A stretch of 5,343 bases of DNA from an uncultured Clostridium sp. (lineage in GTDB: Bacteria > Bacillota > Clostridia > TANB77 > CAG-508): positions 1-5,343 of the forward strand of contig CAMMLF010000113.1 in the NCBI GenBank assembly GCA_946497585.1, written 5' to 3'. Under the pieces are notes generated by a model, which saw only the letters and a list, made by a program, of their open reading frames with translations, was not told the DNA's origin and did no database searches. Shown here piece after piece: positions 1 through 4,661 of this stretch. Every line of letters starts with the position of its first letter. Position 1 is the stretch's first letter. A program made the translations under genes and the position numbers.

Positions 1-332
1 TAATCCATTGCATTTATTGTTGCAATTCTTGTTGTATCATTTATTTCTACGTCTTGTGTTATATATGTCCCTAAATCAATCCATTCTATTCCTGCTGTTG
101 TTTTTATTCCTGTGTAATATTTAAACTCTTTTCCTTCTAAATCAACAGAACTATCTATTTCAAAACTCAATGCTTTTGCTATTGCTGTACCAAAGATGTT
201 GCCTTCTTCGTAACAATCGTCGTCCAACTCGACATTATTTATTGCATATTCTTCATCGGCTAAAACTATTTTATCGTATTGTGTTGTACTCTTTGAATAT
301 GCTTCTTTTATAGTGTCTGTTACGTTTATCAT
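1..332 (-). CDS. Probable tail-hub / tail-tip protein, N-terminal part (runs off the left edge)
   Basis: About 110 residues are visible, beginning MINVTDTIKEAYSK, and the frame is still open at the left edge. The start is the ATG at 332-330, which overlaps the TGA of the preceding gene as ATGA, so the two are probably translationally coupled. The layout (a start on a flexible segment, then a GNIFGTAIAKALSFEI stretch, then WIDLGTYITQDVEINDTTRIATINAMD) resembles the N-terminal hub domain of siphophage Tal-like or baseplate-hub proteins, where a G-T/F-Y/F-I-V strand is followed by a conserved A-x-D motif. Such proteins form the trimeric tip under the tail tube and often continue into a peptidase or receptor-binding region, which cannot be seen here. 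Position two genes after the tape measure supports a tail-tip role. The family match is from memory of the pattern, so the exact product is uncertain. Confidence 0.6.
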   Translation of the reverse strand, partial: MINVTDTIKEAYSKSTTQYDKIVLADEEYAINNVELDDDCYEEGNIFGTAIAKALSFEIDSSVDLEGKEFKYYTGIKTTAGIEWIDLGTYITQDVEINDTTRIATINAMD

Positions 333-706
333 TCAGACACCTCCCCACATTGCTCTAAAGAAACTTCAAATTCGTCATATCTATGACTTTTAGTAGAAGA
401 TAATATAGATGTTTCAGGAAACGTTACATAAAATTTTTTAGTAAGCATCTTTTGTTGCTTAGGAGAAAAATAAGAATACACATCTTCATTTTGTGAAAAA
501 TGAGACATATATTCTTTATATGTGTTTTTATTTAATTGACTGAACGTTATTGTAATATTTGTTTTTGGCATCTTTCCATAATTTCTTCTAATACTTCCGT
601 CTGCCATTGTACTTTCGCTTAATACATCTGGCCCATCCTCTGTTATGTTAAAGCCTCCACTTAATATATTTTTAAATTCAAAATCACCATGTTTTAGTAA
701 AACCAT
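329..706 (-). CDS. DUF6711-like phage tail-tip protein (Dit position)
   Basis: A 125-residue protein with no signal peptide or membrane segment and one cysteine (LEQCGEVSE end). It looks beta-rich: an N-terminal strand pair (LLKHGDFEFKNILSGGFNI), a GSIRRNYGKMPKTNITITF segment, a helix (NTYKEYMSHF), then KKFYVTFPETSI and a closing strand DEFEVSLEQC. This layout, the length and the place directly after the tape measure gene match the short tail proteins grouped as DUF6711, found where longer Dit (distal tail) proteins sit in other siphophages; a structural role at the tail-tube/tip junction is inferred. The ATG at 706-704 is preceded by an AGGAGG that shares bases with the TAG stop of the tape measure gene (716-718), leaving nine bases between the genes. 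Its TGA overlaps the next start (ATGA). Confidence 0.6.
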   Translation of the reverse strand: MVLLKHGDFEFKNILSGGFNITEDGPDVLSESTMADGSIRRNYGKMPKTNITITFSQLNKNTYKEYMSHFSQNEDVYSYFSPKQQKMLTKKFYVTFPETSILSSTKSHRYDEFEVSLEQCGEVSE

Positions 707-715
707 ATTTGCCTC

Positions 716-3153
716 CTAATAACTATACTGCAACTGTCTTCTTGCATTTACTTTGTTTGTTTCTCTTGCTATTACTTTACTATCCAATCTTGTTGTTGAG
801 TTAACTACTATTTCTTTATTATCATCTATGCTCTTCAATGTTGCTTGCCTGTTATCTTCTATCTGTGTTTTTATTAATTGATTATTTGTTAGATTAGATG
901 TTAATTTATTATTTTCATAATCTATTGCTCTTTCCATGTCTTTATATACAGAACTCAAGCTATCATTAAATCCTTCTCCAACACCTAAGCCAAGCATTTT
1001 TCCGACTTTATCTGCAAATAATTTTGATGGCGAATGTATTCCAAAGAAACTTTTAATACTATCGAAAATAGAACTACACCAACCAGAAATCTTGTCCCAC
1101 AACCAAGATGCCATTCCAGAAATACCTTCCCAAATGCCTGTCACTATGTTTTTTCCTATCTCCCACACTTTTCCTGGTAAGCCTTTAATAGCATTAATTA
1201 TTCCATTTACCATATTACTCATTGCAGACTTTGCCTTGTTCTGCATGTTAATACCCCATTGAGCAATATTAGTAACTGTTTGTACTAACCAGTTCCATAT
1301 ATTTCCGTGGTAACTGCTTAAACCAGTTTATTACATTATTAAATAGGTTTCTTACTGCATTAATAGCCTTTTGCTGTATTTGTTGCCCCCAATTATAGAT
1401 ATTTGTTATAGTTTGCACAAGCCAATTCCATATGTTGCCTGGAAGTTGCTTAAACCAATTTATTACGTTTGTAAATAAATTACTAACAGCCTCATTTGCT
1501 TTTTTCTGTATGTCTAAGCCCCAGTTAACTATGTTTGTAACCGTTTGTACGAGCCAATTCCAAATATTTCCGTGGCAATTCTTTAAACCAATTTATTACA
1601 TCTGTTACTAATCCTATTACTGCTTCATTAGCCTTTGCTTGTATTTCAAGTCCCCAGTTAATAAAACTTGTAACTATGTTTACTAATATTTCCCATATTT
1701 TGCCTGGTAACTCCCATAGTCCTTGTAAAATCGCTCCAATAATTTGTGGTATTGCCATTACAAGTTGAGGTATTGCTTGTATTAGACCAGTAGCTAAACT
1801 TAAGATTAATTGAACTCCTGCCTCTATTATCTTAGGTGCATTCTCAATAATTCCACTAATTAATTTTTGTATAATTGTAGGTAATGCCTCTATTAATTGT
1901 GGTATTGCTTGTATTAATCCTTCAGCTAATCCCATTATTAACTGTATGCCTGCATCTACTAGCTGACCTATGTTGTCAAGTAATCCTGTTACAATAGCTA
2001 TTATACATTGTACTGCCTGAGGTATTAATTGCGGTAACATTTGTGCTATTCCTGTTATTAATTGAGTTATTAATTGCACTCCCATTTGAATGATTTGTGG
2101 CAACATACTTATTAACCCATTCATAAATGATTGTATTAATTGCATCGCAATTGTCATGAGTTGTGGCATATAGTCCATTAATGATTGCACTAACGCCATC
2201 AAAACTTGTCCTACACTATTCAATATAATTGGAGCATTTTGCGTAATTAGGTTTAAAATTTGTGGAAATATTTTATTTATTCCATCTACAATTTGTGGCG
2301 TTGCTCCTGCTATACTTTTCACTAAATCAGGTAATAATTTTCCTACAGCATTTACTATATTTTGAATAGAAGTTATACCAGTTTGTACTAATTGGTCTAT
2401 TGTTCCACTTCCATTCAAGAAATTATCAAAGGAAGCTTTCATTGAAGAAATACTACCAGTAATTGTTTCTGATGCTTCTTTAGCAGTTGTACCAGTAATT
2501 CCTAATTCTCCTTGTATAACGTGAATAGCATTATATACATCGTTAAGATTGCTAATATCATATTTAACACCTGTTAGTTTTTGTGCATCTGCTAGCAATC
2601 TTTCCATTTCTTCTTTAGTTCCACCATATCCCAACTTAAGATTGTCTAGCATAGTATAATTTTGTTTAGCAAAACCTTGATACGCCCACTGAATACTTTC
2701 CATAGAAGTACCCATTTTGTTTGCATTGTCAGCCATGTCAATTATTGCCATATCTGCACTTTTTGCAGCGGCCGCTGTATCTCCACCTAAACTCTGCAAC
2801 AAACTAGCACTAAAACTTGTTACTGTAGACATGTAGTCATTAGCACTCATGCCTGCTGTTTTATAAGCATTCTCAGCATTTTTTATAACTGTATCAGCAC
2901 TATCTTTAAATAATGTTTCTATTCCACCTACATTTTGCTCTAAGTCAGCATAAGAATTTACAGAAGCTGTTCCTAATCCAACTAATGCAGTACTAACTGC
3001 ACCAACAGCTACAGTAGCTCCCTTTAATGCAGTTCCAGCTATACTTCCTATTTTACTAAATCCACTTTTTATTTTACTTCCGACACTATTTATGTCTTTT
3101 TCTAAATCTTTAGTATCACCATTAAAATTAATTGTAACTGAGCCGTCTGACAT
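716..3153 (-). CDS. Tape measure protein, 811 residues, read through two +1 frameshifts
   Basis: Sets tail length and fills the tube lumen during assembly. Three frames join: 3153-1573 (527 residues), 1571-1308 (88) and 1306-719 (196), skipping one C at 1572 and one at 1307. Residues 1-36 are a polar lead, 37-66 a Gly/Ala hydrophobic stretch, and 67-195 the conserved tape-measure region (SYADLEQNVGGIETLF, MADNANKMGTSMESIQWAYQGF, KLGYGGTKEEMERLLADA). Residues 286-462 are amphipathic repeats with a proline every 22 residues. From P483 come 44-residue LPG..IW repeats. The C-terminus holds the typical FGIHSPSKLF...GLGVGEGF motif (about 703-728). The start has AAAGGAG five bases upstream. Without shifting, translation stops after 542 residues (TAA at 1525). 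The 176-residue C-terminal frame has an internal ATG at 1246 but no ribosome binding site, so it is not a separate gene. Decay or sequencing error remain possible. Confidence 0.9.
1305..1310 (-). other. Putative +1 frameshift site 2 in the tape measure gene (CCA CGG A)
   Basis: Second copy of the same site, in the repeat two units further on. The middle frame reads TTA CCA CGG AAA TAT and ends 12 codons later at TAA (1271-1269). Skipping the C at 1307 gives TTA CCA GGA AAT ATA TGG (LPGNIW), enters the frame of the C-terminal 196 residues and keeps the next LPG exactly 44 residues on (P615 to P659). The 12 bases CCACGGAAATAT are identical to site 1 although the flanking codons of the two repeats differ at many synonymous positions. 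Confidence 0.6.
1570..1575 (-). other. Putative +1 frameshift site 1 in the tape measure gene (CCA CGG A)
   Basis: On the minus strand the reading frame runs ...TTG CCA CGG AAA TAT and stops 15 codons later at TAA (1527-1525). Skipping the C at 1572 gives TTG CCA GGA AAT ATT TGG, which encodes LPGNIW and restores the 44-residue repeat in register (P527 follows P483 by exactly 44). The codon at the decision point is CGG, a rare arginine codon in AT-rich Firmicutes; the +1 codon is GGA, a common glycine codon. Proline tRNA on CCA would pair poorly with CAC after slipping, so out-of-frame entry of the glycine tRNA, as described for yeast Ty3, fits better than classical slippage. The mechanism is inferred. 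Confidence 0.6.
1765..2296 (-). repeat. 22-residue (66-base) proline-phased repeats in the tape measure gene
   Basis: Residues 286 to 462 show prolines at 286, 308, 330, 352, 374, 418, 440 and 462, a strict 22-residue spacing with only position 396 (Gly) breaking it. Between the prolines lie amphipathic helical stretches of the type PQLI..GVQLI..L..GLI.A. Hydrophobic proline-punctuated repeats are usual in the rod of tape measure proteins of Firmicutes phages. Confidence 0.85.
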
Positions 3154-3170
3154 GTTTTCTCCTTTCTAGT

Positions 3171-3186
3171 CAGGCTCACAGGCTCA
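3171..3186. repeat. Perfect 8-base tandem repeat CAGGCTCA x2 upstream of the tape measure gene
   Basis: CAGGCTCA occurs twice head to tail in the 44-base gap between the stop of the small cysteine protein and the tape measure start; it reads TGAGCCTG twice on the coding strand. It lies just upstream of the tape measure ribosome binding site (3159-3165) and is GC-rich against its surroundings. No function can be assigned. Confidence 0.6.
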
Positions 3187-3197
3187 ATTTAAAGACT

Positions 3198-3332
3198 TTA
3201 TTCCTTATTGATTTTTATTTCTATTTCTTTTCCACATTTTTTACACAATAAAAAGACGCCTTTTGATATAGCGTCTCTTTCATATTTTATTAATTTCTTT
3301 TTACAATAAGGACATATAAACCATTTTTTCAT
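3198..3332 (-). CDS. Small cysteine-rich zinc-knuckle protein, Cys-rich-KTR/Com-like
   Basis: A 44-residue protein, MKKWFICPYCKKK...GVFLLCKKCGKEIEIKI, ending in TAA. Two CxxC knuckles (C7/C10 and C30/C33) are 20 residues apart, enough to bind one zinc ion. The W-x-x-C-P-x-C start, the mid-protein F-x-L-x-C-x-x-C and the short basic tail resemble the Cys-rich-KTR family of Gram-positive mobile elements and, more loosely, the Com regulator of phage Mu. The usual K-T-R triplet after the first knuckle is K-K-L here. The ATG at 3332-3330 has AGAGGA four bases upstream, within a short gap after the preceding zinc-ribbon gene (TAG at 3345), so the two are likely co-transcribed. It may bind nucleic acid or a protein partner; nothing in the sequence tells which. 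It is basic and has no membrane segment. Confidence 0.75.
   Translation of the reverse strand: MKKWFICPYCKKKLIKYERDAISKGVFLLCKKCGKEIEIKINKE
3254..3276 (-). terminator. Weak terminator-like hairpin inside the small cysteine-protein gene
   Basis: On the coding strand AGACGC, an 11-base spacer and GCGTCT form a six-pair stem (plus a possible U-G pair), followed directly by TTTTA. It sits inside the coding sequence. The U-tract is short and the loop large, so it would be at best a partial terminator or pause site limiting read-through from the cassette into the tape measure gene. Confidence 0.25.
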
Positions 3333-3344
3333 ACTGTCCTCTTT

Positions 3345-3593
3345 CTAAACATTCCAATGATTTCCACAATTCTGACATACTGCTACACTTTTGTGTTTTG
3401 TTACTATTTTTTTATCTTTTCTTCCAAATAACTTTCCTAATAACATTGGTATCGTTAAAAATATCCATAATAGTGGTCTCCACCACCAACCTATAAAAAT
3501 CCAATACCAAATACTTTTATGTTTCGTTTTTAATTCACTTTCCGTTACCATTTGCACAGTTACATTAGTACTTCCACATTTTGGGCATTGCAT
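3345..3593 (-). CDS. Zinc-ribbon protein with a tryptophan-rich membrane hairpin
   Basis: 82 residues. A CPKC knuckle at C3/C6 and a CQNC knuckle at C73/C76 flank a hydrophobic, tryptophan-rich stretch at about 28-52 (IWYWIFIGWWWRPLLWIF...), followed by a basic segment GRKDKKIVTKHK. This is a known architecture of small uncharacterised proteins in Firmicutes and their phages. If one zinc is bound by both knuckles, the two ends must lie on the same side of the membrane, so the hydrophobic part would be a re-entrant hairpin, probably turning at R39-P40. The gene has the best ribosome binding site in the window (AGGAGGA, seven bases from ATG) and its own promoter at 3653-3625. It is not a usual tail-assembly gene; its separate promoter and place between assembly protein and tape measure suggest a moron, an accessory gene expressed from the prophage. 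Function unknown. Confidence 0.8.
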   Translation of the reverse strand: MQCPKCGSTNVTVQMVTESELKTKHKSIWYWIFIGWWWRPLLWIFLTIPMLLGKLFGRKDKKIVTKHKSVAVCQNCGNHWNV

Positions 3594-3624
3594 ATTTACT
3601 TCCTCCTTTTATTTTTATAAAAGG

Positions 3625-3653
3625 ATTATAATACAATATTTTACATTTTGCAA
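3625..3653 (-). promoter_or_regulatory. Sigma-A-type promoter for the zinc-ribbon cassette
   Basis: On the minus strand TTGCAA (3653-3648, four of six matches to TTGACA) and a perfect TATAAT (3630-3625) are separated by exactly 17 bases. Transcription would begin near 3618, giving a leader of about 25 bases with the AGGAGGA site at 3607-3601. It lies in the only intergenic gap of this size (67 bases) inside the tail operon. AT-rich DNA produces chance -10 boxes, but the spacing and position are right. Confidence 0.65.
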
Positions 3654-3659
3654 CATTTT
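3643..3659. promoter_or_regulatory. Possible operator: ACATTTT direct repeat, 10-base period, over the -35 box
   Basis: ACATTTT occurs at 3643-3649 and 3653-3659, one helical turn apart, and the pair straddles the TTGCAA box of the cassette promoter. Such a placement would suit a repressor or activator site. AT-richness makes chance occurrence plausible, so this is only suggested. Confidence 0.25.
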
Positions 3660-3660
3660 T

Positions 3661-4248
3661 TTACAAAAAAGCCTCTGCAAAATCGTTTTCTTTTTCTTCT
3701 TCGCTACGCAAATCTGGTAAAGCATATATCTTTTTCATTTTCTTATAATATTTTTTCATATCCTTGTCTTTTATTTTTAATAAATCCATTGCTCTATAAC
3801 TCATAATTTTAGAGAAAAGTACTTCTTCATTTAAACTATTAAATAAGGCTTTAAACTTCCACCAGTGCAAATATTCTTTATTTAAATCTATTTTATATTG
3901 CTCCATAAAAGCAGAAAATATATATTCTGCATCAAATTCATAGCTATAAATTCGATTATTCTTGTTTGCTTTGCTTGTCTCTTCTTCTTTTTGACTAGTC
4001 ATTTCTTCTTGCCTTCCACATCTATAAAACCAAAGTATGTCTTTTATTCTAAGTTTTAATTCTTCTTCATTTTTAATATTCACATCATAATAGTAAAGAT
4101 TTAAAGCTAGATTTATTTTATCCTTTTCGCTAATATTGTTATTTTGCATTAGTAGTTCAAACTTAATAGTTTCTCTAAAATCTGTTCTTATTTTAAAATG
4201 ATTTGGAGTAATGTTCGGAAGTCTATCCAATATTAAATTATAATACAT
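3661..4248 (-). CDS. Gp15-family phage tail-assembly protein
   Basis: 195 residues with the hallmark features of the Bacteriophage Gp15 family: LDRLPN near the N-terminus, an I.TDFRETIKFELL segment (21-33), a helix ending DILWFYRCG (70-78), a low-complexity charged linker (QEEMTSQKEEETSKANKNN), then the diagnostic YSYEFDAEYIFSAFMEQYKIDL and LHWWKFKALFNSL, and a basic C-terminal helix leading into LPDL. The family lies between tube and tape measure genes in Gram-positive siphophages, in the place of the tail-assembly chaperones (the gpG/gpGT equivalent) that coat the tape measure before the tube forms; the chaperone role is inferred from position. Its ATG shares one base with the TAA of the upstream gene (TAATG), with a weak AAAGG ahead, so translation is probably coupled. 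The linker replaces the usual short charged loop. Confidence 0.93.
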   Translation of the reverse strand: MYYNLILDRLPNITPNHFKIRTDFRETIKFELLMQNNNISEKDKINLALNLYYYDVNIKNEEELKLRIKDILWFYRCGRQEEMTSQKEEETSKANKNNRIYSYEFDAEYIFSAFMEQYKIDLNKEYLHWWKFKALFNSLNEEVLFSKIMSYRAMDLLKIKDKDMKKYYKKMKKIYALPDLRSEEEKENDFAEAFL

Positions 4249-4619
4249 TATCTTTTACCTTTTCTATTATTGTATCTACGTTTTTCTCTGTTAGGCATAT
4301 ATCTATCTAAATTATCATATATATTCTGCAGACCTTTAGTTTGCTCTAACTTAGCATTTACTATATCTTGAAATAAATTTATATGCTCAGCTATATCTTT
4401 CTTCCCTTTAAATAATTTTTGTGATATGCCTTTTTCGAAAACATTATCAAAGAACTCTTCAATTACATTACATTCTTCTCTAATCGCTTCTGATACACTT
4501 ATTTCTTTTTTTTCATAATTTTTAGCTTTTTCTTCTACTTTTCTTGCTTCATTTTCAAATCTTTCAATATCATCTGCATCAGTAAAACTAAAATTTACTT
4601 CTATATCTTTTATTCTCAT
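4248..4619 (-). CDS. Small tail-assembly protein, DUF6673-like
   Basis: 123 residues, beginning MRIKDIEVNFSFTDADDIERFENEARKVEEKAKNYEKKE. A short beta start (the antigen-like VNFSFTDADDIERFE) is followed by a long charged helix with coiled-coil character, a central EECNVIEEFFDNVFEKGISQKLFKGKKDI part, a helix INLFQDIVNAKLEQTKGL and a very basic tail (NREKRRYNNRKGKR). Length, order and the position between tube protein and Gp15 match the DUF6673-type phage proteins, which take the place of the first tail-assembly chaperone. An upstream in-frame TTG at 4631 would add four residues, but it lies in the ribosome binding site GGAGGG (4629-4624) that serves the ATG at 4619-4617, so the ATG is chosen. 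The stop overlaps the Gp15 start by one base. No -1 slippery heptamer is visible near the junction, so no G/GT-type fusion is predicted. Confidence 0.75.
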   Translation of the reverse strand: MRIKDIEVNFSFTDADDIERFENEARKVEEKAKNYEKKEISVSEAIREECNVIEEFFDNVFEKGISQKLFKGKKDIAEHINLFQDIVNAKLEQTKGLQNIYDNLDRYMPNREKRRYNNRKGKR

Positions 4620-4639
4620 ATTTCCCTCCAATTATTCAA

Positions 4640-4661
4640 AGAGGCTTATTTCTAAGCCTCT
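4640..4661 (-). terminator. Stem-loop around the stop of the major tail gene: partial terminator or mRNA-end stabiliser
   Basis: On the coding strand AGAGGCTTA, a GAAA tetraloop and TAAGCCTCT form a perfect nine-pair stem, followed by TTTGAATAATT. The TAG stop of the major tail gene (4654-4652) lies at the top of the left arm and loop. The U-tract is only three to four bases, so termination is probably incomplete. A leaky stop here would give much more message for the abundant tube protein than for the assembly proteins downstream. The loop is of the stable GNRA class. Confidence 0.65.

Larger units (their letters stand above)
1160..1714 (-). repeat. 44-residue (132-base) tandem repeats in the tape measure gene
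   Basis: After removal of the two extra bases, the tape measure carries units that begin LPG(N/K)(I/V)W and run through WG.(D/E/Q/N).Q.KA..A to INWFK, with prolines at 483, 527, 571, 615 and 659, each exactly 44 residues apart. The three central units are closest to one another (NIWNWLVQT(V/I)TNI); the first and the last are diverged. Units 1 and 3 hold the frameshift sites, while the first unit, unit 2 and the last have CCAGG and read straight through. In-frame tandem repeats like these are how tape measure proteins change tail length. Confidence 0.85.

Noticed and set aside
716..1246. Separate 176-residue gene starting at ATG 1246
   Set aside because: No ribosome binding site precedes this ATG, and the frame continues upstream into repeat 3 after the +1 shift. 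It is the C-terminal part of the tape measure.
936..1262. Plus-strand open frame of 108 codons
   Set aside because: It lies fully inside the tape measure gene, has no family resemblance and no ribosome binding site; it is a shadow frame.
1305..1572. CGG simply reassigned to another amino acid
   Set aside because: Reading CGG as any residue keeps the wrong frame and still meets TAA 12-15 codons later; only a frame change restores the repeats. An unassigned CGG remains compatible.
1305..1575. Systematic base-calling error at methylated CCWGG sites
   Set aside because: Not fully excluded, but other CCTGG sites in this gene (about 1165, 1434 and 1703) carry no extra base, so a simple motif-wide error does not explain it. 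Independent reads would settle it.
3391..3720. Plus-strand open frame of 109 codons
   Set aside because: It runs antisense to the zinc-ribbon gene, promoter and Gp15 end; its phenylalanine-rich translation reflects AT-rich antisense DNA.
4246..4262. -1 frameshift joining the small assembly protein to Gp15, as in lambda G/GT
   Set aside because: No X-XXY-YYZ heptamer lies in the short overlap open in both frames, and Gp15 has its own coupled ATG with a complete N-terminus.
4620..4631. TTG start at 4631 for the small assembly protein
   Set aside because: The TTG and following GAGGGA are the ribosome binding site of the ATG at 4619.
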